A DNA stretch of 64,000 bases from Pseudalkalibacillus hwajinpoensis (GTDB lineage Bacteria > Bacillota > Bacilli > Bacillales > Guptibacillaceae). Positions 50,400 through 59,172 of the stretch are shown here, one piece after another. The notes beneath the pieces are model-generated. The model ran no database searches. It was not told the origin of the DNA and saw nothing but the letters and a program-made list of their open reading frames with translations. The translations under genes were made by a program, and so were the position numbers. Every line of letters starts with the position of its first letter. The first letter of the stretch is position 1. The stretch lies in NCBI RefSeq assembly GCF_015234585.1, contig NZ_JADFCM010000001.1:1-64000 (forward strand), given 5' to 3'.

Positions 50400-51039
50400 A
50401 GTATATCTGAACCCTTTCCTTAAGGGAAAACAAGTTCCCAAAATTAAAAAGTAATAATGTTTCTATCTTATCCATTACTAGTTAGACTGAATTTAACCAT
50501 TATATACTTTAAAAGCATTCAATGAAAAGTGCAAGAGGAAGAGTCGTCTTGTGTTTAAGTAAATCGACATAGAAACAAATCAAAACTCTATAACCTCTGG
50601 ATAAGAACAAACAGACTTCAAAACGGTTAATGACGGGGCTAAAAGGGAAAATGGTTAGTGTGATTCCAAATAAGAATTTGGTTTGTTAGGAATTCTATCT
50701 TGGATAATATTTATTTTTCATGGTAGAAGTTGGTCTCTAAGCTACCTGGGATAGTAAATTTTTTTAAATAAGAATGATCCTACCTTATTTAACTTTATAA
50801 TTTCCGATGTTAGTTTCTGTATTGTTTTTCAAGCCTCTTTTTCTTCAAATAACGTGTAAAAATTAGTAAATACGCATCAGATTATTAGATATTTTTTCTA
50901 CAATTATAACAATTGACTATGATAAGGTATAATTAAGATAGAACATGTTGTGTACCTAAGAGTCGCCTTGCTTTTTATGACATGTGAGCATGAGCGCCTA
51001 TTCTTTTTATTACAAATAAATGAGACAAGGAAGGGTATC
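50400..51039. other. Intergenic region between dus and mqo
   Basis: About 640 bp, AT-rich and without a supported gene. It must carry the divergent dus and mqo promoters. A TATAAT at 50928-50933 and a TTGACT at 50913-50918 lie near the mqo side, but their 9-nt spacing does not make a standard promoter. Confidence 0.4.
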
Positions 51040-52539
51040 ATGAGCAAGAATCAAAAAAAAGACATTATCTTAATTGGTGCTGGAGTCATGAGTGCGACTT
51101 TGGGATCATTACTGACAGAATTAGCACCTGATTGGAACGTTAAAGTATTTGAAAAACTAGGAAGTGCAGGAGAAGAAAGTTCTAATGAATGGAATAATGC
51201 GGGGACAGGCCATTCTGCACTATGTGAACTAAACTATACTTCTGAAAAGACCGATGGGTCGATAGACATTGAGAAAGCTGTCAAAATCAATGAGCAATTT
51301 CAGCTTTCAAAACAATTTTGGTCTTATTTAGTAAACAATCAATTGATTGATAAACCACAGGACTTTATCAAGCCTCTTCCTCACATGAGCCTTGTACATG
51401 GGGAAGATAATGTAAAATTTTTGAAAAAGAGATTGGAAGCGTTGTCAGCTAACCCATTGTTTAAAGGAATGGAATTTTCGGACGATCCTGAGAAACTGAA
51501 AGAATGGATTCCACTCATAATGGATGGAAGAACGTCAGATGAACCGATTGCTGCGACAAAAATTGACTCTGGTACAGATGTCAATTTTGGAGCGTTAACG
51601 CGCATGCTGTTTGAGCATTTAGAAGGTGAAAATGTAGAACTTCACTATAAGCATAGCGTAGAAGATATTAAACGAAATAGTGATGGCATTTGGGAAGTAA
51701 AGGTAAAGGATATCGACAACGATAATCTTGAGTATCACACAGCTGATTTCGTCTTTATCGGCGGTGGAGGAGGTAGTCTACCACTACTACAGAAGACTGG
51801 TATTCCTGAGTCAAAACATATTGGCGGATTCCCGGTAAGCGGACTCTTCATGGTATGCAATAATCCTGAGGTGATTGAGAAGCATCATGGAAAAGTGTAT
51901 GGAAAAGCCAAAGTTGGCGCTCCTCCTATGTCTGTTCCTCACCTTGATACAAGATATATTGATAACAAAAAAAGCTTGTTGTTTGGACCATTTGCGGGCT
52001 TTTCACCAAAGTTCTTAAAAGGCGGGTCAAATTTGGATTTAATAGGCTCAGTTAAGCCCAATAATGTGTTAACAATGATGGCTGCTGGTTTAAAAGAGAT
52101 GGGCCTTACAAAATATTTAGTGCAACAAGTCATGTTATCAGATGAAAAACGTATGGAAGAAGTACGTGAATTTATTCCAACTGCCAAAAGTGAAGATTGG
52201 GATATCGTAACGGCTGGTCAACGTGTGCAAGTAATTAAAGATACGGAAGGTGGAGGAAAAGGAACGCTTCAATTTGGAACAGAGATTGTTAGTTCCTCTG
52301 ACGGTTCCATTGCTGCGCTTCTTGGCGCTTCTCCAGGTGCTTCTACTGCTGTACACGTTATGCTTGAGATATTCGAGCGATGTTTCCCAGAGATGATGGC
52401 TGATTGGGAACCCAAAATTAAAGAAATAATACCTTCATATGGCAAGTTACTAGGAGAAAATCCTGAATTATTCAAGGAAATCAATGCCTTAATAGTACAG
52501 ACGCTTGCTCTCAATGAAAGTGAGCCCGCTTATAGTTGA
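51040..52539 (+). CDS. mqo: Malate:quinone oxidoreductase
   Basis: FAD-dependent peripheral membrane enzyme of 499 residues that oxidises malate to oxaloacetate and passes electrons to menaquinone. It has an N-terminal FAD motif [33 protein letters not shown], and [15 protein letters not shown] near the C-terminus. ATG 51040 has AAGGAAGGG upstream; the frame extends 90 bases further without a ribosome binding site. An IS element sits about 80 bp after its stop. Confidence 0.96.
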   Translation: MSKNQKKDIILIGAGVMSATLGSLLTELAPDWNVKVFEKLGSAGEESSNEWNNAGTGHSALCELNYTSEKTDGSIDIEKAVKINEQFQLSKQFWSYLVNNQLIDKPQDFIKPLPHMSLVHGEDNVKFLKKRLEALSANPLFKGMEFSDDPEKLKEWIPLIMDGRTSDEPIAATKIDSGTDVNFGALTRMLFEHLEGENVELHYKHSVEDIKRNSDGIWEVKVKDIDNDNLEYHTADFVFIGGGGGSLPLLQKTGIPESKHIGGFPVSGLFMVCNNPEVIEKHHGKVYGKAKVGAPPMSVPHLDTRYIDNKKSLLFGPFAGFSPKFLKGGSNLDLIGSVKPNNVLTMMAAGLKEMGLTKYLVQQVMLSDEKRMEEVREFIPTAKSEDWDIVTAGQRVQVIKDTEGGGKGTLQFGTEIVSSSDGSIAALLGASPGASTAVHVMLEIFERCFPEMMADWEPKIKEIIPSYGKLLGENPELFKEINALIVQTLALNESEPAYS

Positions 52540-52658
52540 GTTGTGATGAAATAGAGGAGGATTTGTAGCCTAATTTGCTAGAGAAACCCTGATTATATTT
52601 GGCTTAGTGGAAAAATACACAAAAAAAGAGGCTGGGACAAAACCCAGTAAATTAAAAT

Positions 52659-52706
52659 AAGAGTGGCCCTGCGGACAAAGAATTTGTTCGCAGGGCCACT
52701 CTTTTT
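52659..52706 (+). terminator. Left-end IS terminator
   Basis: Perfect 15-bp stem AAGAGTGGCCCTGCG/CGCAGGGCCACTCTT with further pairing ACAAA/TTTGT inside, then TTTTT. It blocks transcription entering from mqo. Confidence 0.92.
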
Positions 52707-52735
52707 ATATTTTCATCTTAATTTAACAATAAAAT

Positions 52736-52792
52736 AAGGGCAACCTCTGATAAAATTATAGTTACCACACAATAACCATCGGAGGTGCCCTT
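52736..52792 (+). promoter_or_regulatory. Inverted repeat sequestering the transposase ribosome binding site
   Basis: AAGGGCAACCTC (52736-52747) is complementary, with one bulged base, to GAGGTGCCCTT (52782-52792), which contains the GGAGGTG ribosome binding site 5 nt before the ATG. Transcripts reading in from outside would fold and hide the site, while one starting inside the loop would not. This is a known protective device in some IS elements; its action here is inferred. Confidence 0.6.
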
Positions 52793-54367
52793 ATGTTTAA
52801 AGATTATAACATGAATCAAGTGATTTTGCCCCTAGATTTAGAAATGAAATTACAAGAAAATGATATTGCCTATGCCGTCCATGAGTTGGTCGAACAGATT
52901 CCGGATGAAGCTTTTTCTGCGTTCCTGCGTGATACGGGATGCCCTGCTTATCACCCACGTATGATGATGAAAGTTATTTTATGTGCGTACACCCAATCGG
53001 CTTTTTCAGGAAGAAAGATTGAAGGTCTCCTCAAAGATAGCGTTCGGATGATGTGGTTAGCGCAAGGGTATGAACCCAGCTATCGCACCATCAATCGGTT
53101 CCGTGTTCACCCAGAAGTCAAAGAACTTCTTCGTCAGGGCTTCGTACAGTTTCGTTGTCAGCTCGTTCAAAAAGACCTCATTGATGATGAAGCGATCTTT
53201 ATTGATGGTACGAAGATTGAAGCGAATGCCAATAAGTTTACATTTGTGTGGCGCAAGGCTATTGAAAGGTACAGCGAGAGTCTGATTGAAAAGTCGAATG
53301 CGATGTACGATGAGTTGATTAAAAAAGAAGTGATCCCCGAAATCGAACGGGAAAGTCCAGAACAACTTTCCATTAAAGAACTTTCTAAAATAGAAGAAAA
53401 GCTAGAAGAAAAAGTCGGAGAATACAATGAGAAGATTGAAACCAGTGCCGATGTAACCGAACGAAAACAGCTTCGTTCAGAGCGAAAAGGACCGAAGCAG
53501 TTCCTTAAACAAATGAAGGATTTCGTATTGCGCAAAACAAAATACGAAAACGATATGGCTATCTTCAAAGAACGGAACAGTTATTCCAAAACCGATCACG
53601 ATGCCACGTTCATGCGTATGAAAGAGGATTATATGAAAAACGGGCAACTCAAAGCCGGTTACAATCTTCAAATTGCGACGGAGGGTCAATATACACTCGC
53701 ATACGATATCTTTCCAAACCCAACGGATACACGTACTTTTCTTCCGTTTCTTGATCGTGTAGAAAAGGATTTCTTTCAATTGCCTACGTATGTCGTTGCG
53801 GATGCCGGTTATGGGAGCGAAGAAAACTACATAGATGTGCTGGAAAATCGCAAGCGCACGCCTCTCATCACGTATAATACCTATCGAAAAGAGAAGAAGA
53901 AAAGCTATAGGAAGGATGCGTTTCACGTATCCAATTGGGACTACAATGAAAAAGAAGATACATTCACATGCCCGAATGGAAAACAGTTGCCATTCCGATA
54001 CGTTTCTCATCGCACTGACAGAGGTGGCTTCACACGAGAATTTAAAGTATATGAAAGTGAAAACTGTACCGGTTGTCCGTTCCGTTCTCATTGTACAAAA
54101 GCAAAAGACGGGACGAATCGAAAGATCTTCTATAACGCCAAATGGGAAGAACAAAAGAATATGATTCAACAGCTGCTTTCGGATGAAAAAACAGGTGAAA
54201 TCTACGGTCAACGGAAAATCGATGTAGAGCCAGTTTTTGGATTTCTGAAGGCTATTTTGGGTTTCACTCGGATGTCCGTAAGGGGCAAAGAGAAGGTCAA
54301 AAATGAAATGGGCTTTGCGCTCATGGCGGTGAACTTGAGAAAGTATACCGCCATGAATGCGGAGTGA
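52793..54367 (+). CDS. IS1182 family transposase
   Basis: DDE transposase of 524 residues. The N-terminal DUF772 domain (CPAYHPRMMMKVILCAYTQ) precedes the catalytic core: first Asp in IFIDGTKIEANANK near 140, second Asp in VVADAGYGSEENY near 340, and Glu in DVEPVFGFLKAILGF near 480. A charged insert (about 165-250) and a CxxC-like ENCTGCPFRSHC lie between. The frame is intact and the inverted repeats are perfect, so the element may be active. Confidence 0.95.
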   Translation: MFKDYNMNQVILPLDLEMKLQENDIAYAVHELVEQIPDEAFSAFLRDTGCPAYHPRMMMKVILCAYTQSAFSGRKIEGLLKDSVRMMWLAQGYEPSYRTINRFRVHPEVKELLRQGFVQFRCQLVQKDLIDDEAIFIDGTKIEANANKFTFVWRKAIERYSESLIEKSNAMYDELIKKEVIPEIERESPEQLSIKELSKIEEKLEEKVGEYNEKIETSADVTERKQLRSERKGPKQFLKQMKDFVLRKTKYENDMAIFKERNSYSKTDHDATFMRMKEDYMKNGQLKAGYNLQIATEGQYTLAYDIFPNPTDTRTFLPFLDRVEKDFFQLPTYVVADAGYGSEENYIDVLENRKRTPLITYNTYRKEKKKSYRKDAFHVSNWDYNEKEDTFTCPNGKQLPFRYVSHRTDRGGFTREFKVYESENCTGCPFRSHCTKAKDGTNRKIFYNAKWEEQKNMIQQLLSDEKTGEIYGQRKIDVEPVFGFLKAILGFTRMSVRGKEKVKNEMGFALMAVNLRKYTAMNAE

Positions 54368-54393
54368 TCCAATAATCTTAGGAATAACCAAAC

Positions 54394-54437
54394 AAAAAAG
54401 GTTCCGTTCGTCAAAAACGATGAACGGAACCTTTTTA
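54394..54437. terminator. Right-end IS terminator
   Basis: AAAAAGGTTCCGTTC and GAACGGAACCTTTTT form a long stem that is symmetric at the edges, so it can end the transposase message and block entry from the right. Confidence 0.92.
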
Positions 54438-54563
54438 TCGATTTCAGGCTAGTTATGTCCCAGCCTCTTTTTTTAATGGAATAAAATCAATGCCACTCTA
54501 ATAAATTCAATTATGTAAAAAAATAGGTTTCTAAAAAGAGATGAGTTTTAGGGGGGAATTGAT

Positions 54564-54824
54564 ATGGAAGGAAATGTGAATGTAGCTCCACAACCAGAGA
54601 GCAATGGTCTCGCGGTATCTTCGATGGTGTTAGGTATTATTGGACTTGTGCTTTTTCTAGTGCCAATTATTCCTTATCCTTTGGCAATATTGGCCATCAT
54701 TTTTGGAGTAATTGCGAAGAAAAACCCTCTTAAGAAAGGATTTGCCGTTACAGGGTTAGTTACGGGAATTGTTACGTTAGGTTTGAAAATATGGTTTTGG
54801 GCAGGAGTTGCCTCATTAATGTAA
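54564..54824 (+). CDS. DUF4190-like small membrane protein
   Basis: An 86-residue protein with two predicted membrane helices (about 17-47 and 60-84) joined by a short basic loop KKNPLKKG, the pattern of DUF4190. The N-terminus is Gln/Pro-rich and probably cytoplasmic. The function is unknown. AGGGGGG precedes the ATG. A weak GA/CT-rich hairpin follows at about 54835-54875. It lies between the IS and the ParMRC-like cassette. Confidence 0.75.
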   Translation: MEGNVNVAPQPESNGLAVSSMVLGIIGLVLFLVPIIPYPLAILAIIFGVIAKKNPLKKGFAVTGLVTGIVTLGLKIWFWAGVASLM

Positions 54825-55030
54825 CTTGTTTGAAGGGAAGGGGAGGGATTAGTTTCTCTCATCTTCCTTTTTCAATTTCTACTTCCGAACCTTTACAGAA
54901 AAGACTTAGTTTGTTTTACTCTTCCTTTCTTTAGGATTTCAATAAGTTGATTTAGTGTTGCTGCTTAAAATCTATAGATTGTAAAGAATATTAGGGGAAC
55001 TTAAAAAGACGAGTAGAACTTAAAAAGTAA

Positions 55031-55208
55031 TGTATACAGAAAACGTACACATGAAAACAAAATCGTATACTTGTAAACGAAAAATGTACACAAGTATACA
55101 AAAGTGTACGCATGTTGATTTATAGGGATGTAAACAAAATCGTATACGTGTATACAGAAAACGTACACATGTATACGTATTTGTGTACAAGTACACAAAT
55201 TTGTAAAC
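55031..55208. repeat. GTNNAC iteron array, candidate parC centromere
   Basis: About 15 GTNNAC hexamers (GTATAC, GTACAC, GTGTAC or GTAAAC) lie in 178 bp, starting at 55032, 55045, 55065, 55073, 55086, 55094, 55104, 55130, 55142, 55150, 55163, 55171, 55183, 55191 and 55203. A 23-bp block at 55031-55053 recurs at 55149-55171, and a 16-bp block at 55055-55070 recurs at 55132-55147. It ends about 100 nt before the actin-like gene, where ParMRC plasmids keep their ParR-binding centromere. The flanking 54825-55030 shows no gene. Confidence 0.8.
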
Positions 55209-55224
55209 TAGATAGAATGACTCA

Positions 55225-55253
55225 TTGACTTCATTTGCAAATTTCTATAAATT
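55225..55253 (+). promoter_or_regulatory. Candidate promoter for the parM-like gene
   Basis: TTGACT (55225-55230) is followed by TAAATT at a 17-nt spacing (55248-55253) or TATAAA at 15 nt. It lies between the iterons and the gene, so ParR bound to the iterons could repress it. Confidence 0.5.
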
Positions 55254-55306
55254 TTAAGTTAATAGTAGAAATACTAGATTTCAAATATGAAAGGATGGAT
55301 TATTTT

Positions 55307-56494
55307 ATGAGTAATTCAAGAATTGCGGCAGTCGATGTAGGTAACGACTCGTTAAAAGGAATCTATGGAAAACTTGAATCTGATCTATACATACCAAACG
55401 TAATTGCTAGAGATATAGAAGATCGCCCTGTAATTGGAATTGAAGAGTTGGATACTAAAGATCCGCTTGATGGCATTCATATTCGTGTACACTCCCCTGC
55501 TCTACAAGATAACAACGCGATCTATCGGGTTGGCAATCTGGCGACTAAGAGTGACAACCCAACAGAATTAGATCCAGGAAGCGCAAAATCAGAAGAGGAT
55601 CAAACTCTTGTAATGTTGTTTGCATCACTTGCTCTAGATGCTGTTGATCCAAAGAACTCAGCAAATTTCAGAAATCAGAACGGCGTTGTGGATGCGAATT
55701 ACACGCTTGGTACAGGACTTCCACTACGTGAAGTGAAAGAAGGAAAGGACGTTGGATATCGCTCAAGACTTCTAGGATCCGTCCACCAGGTAGAATTTCT
55801 TGTAACGCCTAAGTACCAAGGAAAGAAAGTTAATATTAAATTTGATGAAGTGAAGGTCTACCCTGAAGGTTTTGCTGCTTACATTAATCTTGTAATGGAC
55901 AGCGATTTAAACATTATTAATAAAGACTTAATTGATAAGCGTATTTTGATTCAAGATATCGGTGGTCTTTCTACTGACATCGCGGTTATTAAGAATCGTA
56001 ATGTCGACGATGATAAGGCGCAGGGCTTTAATCTTGGAGTTGCTGAGTCACTAGAAGCCATTCGTGAGGAAATCCGCTCTAAGCATGGTGTGGAGCTCGA
56101 CAGCCGTCGAGACGTAGTAGATATTATTACGAAGAAAAACGATCGTAATCATATTATGGTTCGCGGAAGTCGTACAAGCGTTCATGATATTACGGATCGC
56201 ATTTTACTAGAACTAGCTAAGAAGCAATATCGCCATCTTCGTAACGTTTGGCAGAAGAACTCTCAATCTGAAATCTGCTATTTCGTTGGTGGTGGCTCCA
56301 TTGTTCTAAAAGATTACCTTAAAACATTGAATAACAACCTTGATGGCTACAATATTGATTTCTTTGAAGATGAAAAAGAAAGCATTTGGATGATGTCGAA
56401 TGCTTACTACAAGCTCATCTCTGACTTTAATCGTAAGAATAATAAAGACAAGCCCCAGGAAAAGAGAGAAGAAAAGAACAAGGTCAAAAACTAG
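55307..56494 (+). CDS. parM: ParM-like actin-family segregation ATPase
   Basis: A 395-residue actin-fold protein of the ParM/StbA group. Phosphate-1 loop AVDVGNDSLKG lies near the N-terminus, followed by the ParM-type TLGTGLPLREV near 130, phosphate-2 loop QDIGGLSTDIAVI near 215, and adenosine motif FVGGGSIVL near 325. The C-terminal tail is strongly charged. Such proteins form dynamic filaments that push plasmid copies apart. ATG 55307 has AAAGGA upstream at 11-12 nt, and an ATG at 55295 overlaps that site. It is longer than R1 ParM (about 320). It is flanked by iterons and a ParR-like gene, a complete cassette. Confidence 0.85.
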   Translation: MSNSRIAAVDVGNDSLKGIYGKLESDLYIPNVIARDIEDRPVIGIEELDTKDPLDGIHIRVHSPALQDNNAIYRVGNLATKSDNPTELDPGSAKSEEDQTLVMLFASLALDAVDPKNSANFRNQNGVVDANYTLGTGLPLREVKEGKDVGYRSRLLGSVHQVEFLVTPKYQGKKVNIKFDEVKVYPEGFAAYINLVMDSDLNIINKDLIDKRILIQDIGGLSTDIAVIKNRNVDDDKAQGFNLGVAESLEAIREEIRSKHGVELDSRRDVVDIITKKNDRNHIMVRGSRTSVHDITDRILLELAKKQYRHLRNVWQKNSQSEICYFVGGGSIVLKDYLKTLNNNLDGYNIDFFEDEKESIWMMSNAYYKLISDFNRKNNKDKPQEKREEKNKVKN

Positions 56495-56506
56495 TAGGGT
56501 GATTTG

Positions 56507-57070
56507 ATGAAAAAGGCGGGGATGACGGGGATTCAGAGAGGACAGGCGATTACATTTCGTCTTCCCTCTGATACACCTGATCATATTCTAAAGCAGCTTC
56601 AGAAGTTAAAGGACGAAGAAAAGCGTAACTTCTCAAGCCGCGTTGCGGAGTATGTGTTAGATGGTGTCACGCAAACGATAAGGCGCGATAATGATGCTAT
56701 TACTGTGCCTTTGCCTAAGGGATTAAGCAAAGCCCAACGAGATTGGCTTAAGCATGAGCATTCAGAAGCGCTTCTTGGCAACATCGTTTACCAAATTTTA
56801 TCTGATCCAGTGCGGGCTGCATCACTCCTTGCATCTTTTAACAGCAACTCGATTGATATTGATCAGGCGCTTTATTTGCAAGATGAAGTTTCGAAAAGGA
56901 CTATGCCAAAAGACGTTTATGAACCGATTGAAGCACCTTCCAAGTCGTCTGATGATGATTTGATGAATTTTGATTGGGATCAGGCGCAACAGGAGCAAAG
57001 TTCAGCGGTAGAGGAAGAAGAAAGCGCAGATGATTTGCTCGGCGGATTTCTTGATAAAATGAATAAATAA
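56507..57070 (+). CDS. parR: ParR-like ribbon-helix-helix adaptor
   Basis: A 187-residue protein with no family I recognise by sequence alone. Its plan fits ParR: an N-terminal strand (QAITFRLPS) and two helices (DHILKQLQKLKDEEKRNF, SSRVAEYVLDGV) form a ribbon-helix-helix DNA-binding unit, followed by a helical middle. An acidic tail ends in a short amphipathic helix DDLLGGFLDKMNK that could cap ParM filaments. It starts about 12 nt after parM with AGGGTG upstream. ATG 56522 is an alternative start. It is assigned from context and layout. Confidence 0.65.
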   Translation: MKKAGMTGIQRGQAITFRLPSDTPDHILKQLQKLKDEEKRNFSSRVAEYVLDGVTQTIRRDNDAITVPLPKGLSKAQRDWLKHEHSEALLGNIVYQILSDPVRAASLLASFNSNSIDIDQALYLQDEVSKRTMPKDVYEPIEAPSKSSDDDLMNFDWDQAQQEQSSAVEEEESADDLLGGFLDKMNK

Positions 57071-57074
57071 AAAA

Positions 57075-57106
57075 AAGAAAGGCAGCGGATATCCGCTGCC
57101 TTTCTT
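57075..57106. terminator. Bidirectional terminator between parR-like gene and nagE
   Basis: A perfect 32-base palindrome with a 16-bp arm (AAGAAAGGCAGCGGAT), flanked by A-runs on the left and CGTTTTT on the right, ends both converging transcripts. Confidence 0.92.
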
Positions 57107-57118
57107 CGTTTTTGGCGA

Positions 57119-58984
57119 TTAATCAATCGAAATGATTCCACTATCGCCTTGATTAATATTACCGGATTTTTTGATTTTCAACTTTTGTAAATTCGTGAAA
57201 ATGACTGGAGTTGCAACTGAAGGTACGGAACGTCTGACGCTACTTAAATCGACCGTCATAAGCTTATCGCCTCTCTTAACTGTATCCCCTTCGTTTACAA
57301 GTGTTGTAAAGCCTTCTCCTTTTAAGTTGACGGTATCAATTCCTACATGGATCAATATCTCAACGCCGCTATTCGACTTAATGCCGATTGCATGCTTTGT
57401 AGGGAAGATGCTTATAATCTCACCATCAACAGGTGAAACGAAATGTCCGTCTTCAGGAAGAATTGCGAAGCCATCCCCCATCATACCTGCAGAAAACACT
57501 TCATCTGGAACTTCCTGCAGTGGAATAATTTTTCCCTTGACTGGCATGACGAAATCTTGCTCAGCTAGCGTTTTTGTAAGATTGATAGTTGTATCGTTGC
57601 TCTCTTTAGAAGCATGTGAATTTGTTCCGCGCATTGCATCTGCAACAAATTCCACATCAGTTCCTACGATGATCTGCAAGTTGCGGTTGTTAACTTTCAC
57701 TACACCTCGAGCACCGTGACGCTTTAATTCTGCTTCGTCTACTTTTGCCATGTCATTCATTTGTAAACGGAGTCTTGTTGTACAATTATCAATAGATGAG
57801 ATGTTATCAATGCCACCAATGCTGCGGATAAAGTGACCTGCCATTACATCGTATTTGTCTTCTTTTGTAGCTGGTGCATTTGTTGGATATGACATGTCTT
57901 CATCTTCACGTCCAGGTGTTTTGAGATTTAATTTTTTAATAAGGAAATAGAATACAACAAAATAGATTCCTCCGTAAATGATCCCAATAACAAGGAGTAA
58001 ACCTGCCTTCTGTGCCAAGCCGTAATTCAGGAAAAAGTCAATGGCTCCTGCAGAAAAACCGAAGCCGTGATGGATATCCAGCACATACGCCAGAACCATC
58101 GAACTGGCAGTTAATAGAGCGTGAATCCCATACAATAATGGTGATAAGAACATAAAGGCAAATTCAATTGGTTCAGTAATCCCTGTTAAGAAGGATGCAA
58201 ATGCGATTCCGATTAACATTCCGCTTACTTCTGCTCTTCTATCCTTTTTAGCAGCTGCAATCATTGCAAAACACGCTGCCGGAAGTCCGAACATCATAAT
58301 TGGGAAGAAACCAGCCATAAATATACCAGCGGTTGGATCTCCAGCAAAGAATCGATTCAAGTCTCCAGTTGCTCCGTTGTAATCACCAAAGACAAACCAA
58401 ACTAAACTATTTAGGACATGGTGTAGTCCGAATGGAATAAGGAGTCGATTTAAGAATCCGAATGCACCAACACCAAGTGCTCCTGCATCGATAATCCATT
58501 GTCCGATCGAATTAATGCCCTCTTGAATCGGAGGCCAAACAAATCCAAATATCCCTGCTAGAATAACCATTGCTGTGGCTGTGACGATAGGGACAAAGCG
58601 TCGTCCACCAAAGAAACCAAGCCAGGTTGGAAGTTTAATATCATGAAATCGATTATAAAGAAGTCCCGCAACGATACCAGAAAGGATTCCTCCAAGTATC
58701 GCCATATTAATATTCTCATTAACTGCTTGAGTCCCCTGTGTAAGAACAAGATAACCGATGGCACCGGCTAGACCGGCCGCACCATTGCTATCTTTAGAAA
58801 ATCCAATGGCTACACCTATTGCGAAGATAAGTGCGAGATTATCAAATATGGCTCCCCCTGCTGCTGCTACAAATGGAATACCAAGTAAGTCATCCTGCCC
58901 TAACCTCAATAGCAAGGCAGCAGCCGGAAGTACAGCAATTGGTAGCATTAAGGACTTACCAATACGTTGTAAAGCTCCGAGCAT
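57119..58984 (-). CDS. nagE: PTS N-acetylglucosamine-specific transporter EIICBA
   Basis: Permease of 621 residues that imports and phosphorylates GlcNAc to GlcNAc-6-P. EIIC (about 1-350) has around ten helices with ITEPIEFAFMF. EIIB (about 385-460) carries the phospho-Cys in SIDNCTTRLR. EIIA (about 485-615) carries the phospho-His in ILIHVGIDTV and GEGFTTLV. The fused C-terminal EIIA means no separate EIIA-Glc is needed. AAAGGGG precedes the ATG by about 10 nt. It is divergent from nagAB and shares their operator region. Confidence 0.95.
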   Translation of the reverse strand: MLGALQRIGKSLMLPIAVLPAAALLLRLGQDDLLGIPFVAAAGGAIFDNLALIFAIGVAIGFSKDSNGAAGLAGAIGYLVLTQGTQAVNENINMAILGGILSGIVAGLLYNRFHDIKLPTWLGFFGGRRFVPIVTATAMVILAGIFGFVWPPIQEGINSIGQWIIDAGALGVGAFGFLNRLLIPFGLHHVLNSLVWFVFGDYNGATGDLNRFFAGDPTAGIFMAGFFPIMMFGLPAACFAMIAAAKKDRRAEVSGMLIGIAFASFLTGITEPIEFAFMFLSPLLYGIHALLTASSMVLAYVLDIHHGFGFSAGAIDFFLNYGLAQKAGLLLVIGIIYGGIYFVVFYFLIKKLNLKTPGREDEDMSYPTNAPATKEDKYDVMAGHFIRSIGGIDNISSIDNCTTRLRLQMNDMAKVDEAELKRHGARGVVKVNNRNLQIIVGTDVEFVADAMRGTNSHASKESNDTTINLTKTLAEQDFVMPVKGKIIPLQEVPDEVFSAGMMGDGFAILPEDGHFVSPVDGEIISIFPTKHAIGIKSNSGVEILIHVGIDTVNLKGEGFTTLVNEGDTVKRGDKLMTVDLSSVRRSVPSVATPVIFTNLQKLKIKKSGNINQGDSGIISID

Positions 58985-59008
58985 TTACGTTCAACCCCTT
59001 TCGAAATT

Positions 59009-59022
59009 TGAAAACGTTTTAT
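59009..59022. promoter_or_regulatory. Candidate cre site (CcpA) upstream of nagE
   Basis: TGAAAACGTTTTAT matches 12 of 14 positions of the cre consensus TGWAANCGNTNWCA. It lies between the nagE -10 and start codon, a location suited to carbon catabolite repression by roadblock. Confidence 0.45.
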
Positions 59023-59032
59023 TGTCATGTTC

Positions 59033-59061
59033 ATCATAACAGCACTAAATATAGTTGTCTA
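59033..59061 (-). promoter_or_regulatory. nagE promoter
   Basis: Minus strand -35 TAGACA (59061-59056), 17-nt spacer, -10 TATGAT (59038-59033). The -35 lies within the NagR operator. Confidence 0.75.
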
Positions 59062-59066
59062 TACCA
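59053..59066. promoter_or_regulatory. NagR operator (dre site), nagE side
   Basis: AGTTGTCTATACCA is the exact complement of the second copy at 59100-59113. It fits the GntR/HutC-type dre sites of YvoA/NagR (TGGTATAGA-type core). It covers the nagE -35. Confidence 0.85.
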
Positions 59067-59099
59067 ATTTCCTCGTACAGGACGAATTTGGGTTTATGC

Positions 59100-59113
59100 T
59101 GGTATAGACAACT
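59100..59113. promoter_or_regulatory. NagR operator (dre site), nagA side
   Basis: TGGTATAGACAACT mirrors the copy at 59053-59066, 33 bp away, and covers the nagA -35. Symmetric sites allow joint repression of both promoters. Confidence 0.85.
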
Positions 59114-59133
59114 GTACTTAATGGTGGTACGAT
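59105..59133 (+). promoter_or_regulatory. nagA promoter
   Basis: -35 TAGACA (59105-59110), 17-nt spacer, -10 TACGAT (59128-59133), mirror image of the nagE promoter, with the same -35. Confidence 0.75.
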
Positions 59134-59172
59134 TTTAATAACAAGATGAACCGAAAAAAGGAGTGTCTCATC

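Larger units (their letters stand above)
52621..54474 (+). mobile_element. IS1182-family insertion sequence, complete
   Basis: The roughly 1.85-kb element is bounded by perfect 19-bp inverted repeats, AAAAAAAGAGGCTGGGACA (52621-52639) and its complement (54456-54474). It holds one intact transposase gene, an inward-facing terminator at each end, and a stem that covers the transposase ribosome binding site. The flanks show no clear target duplication. It inserted between mqo and the DUF4190 gene and breaks no visible gene. Confidence 0.95.

Noticed and set aside
50913..50933. TTGACT and TATAAT upstream of mqo considered as a promoter
   Set aside because: The spacing is only 9 nt, so the two elements cannot form one sigma-A promoter. 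Either could belong to another pairing I could not define.
53477..54391. A 304-codon minus-strand frame inside the transposase gene
   Set aside because: It is the antisense shadow of the IS1182 transposase, with no ribosome binding site or family match.
55235..55306. Upstream extension of the ParM-like frame by 24 codons
   Set aside because: No ribosome binding site, it covers the candidate promoter, and the actin motif normally lies close to the N-terminus.
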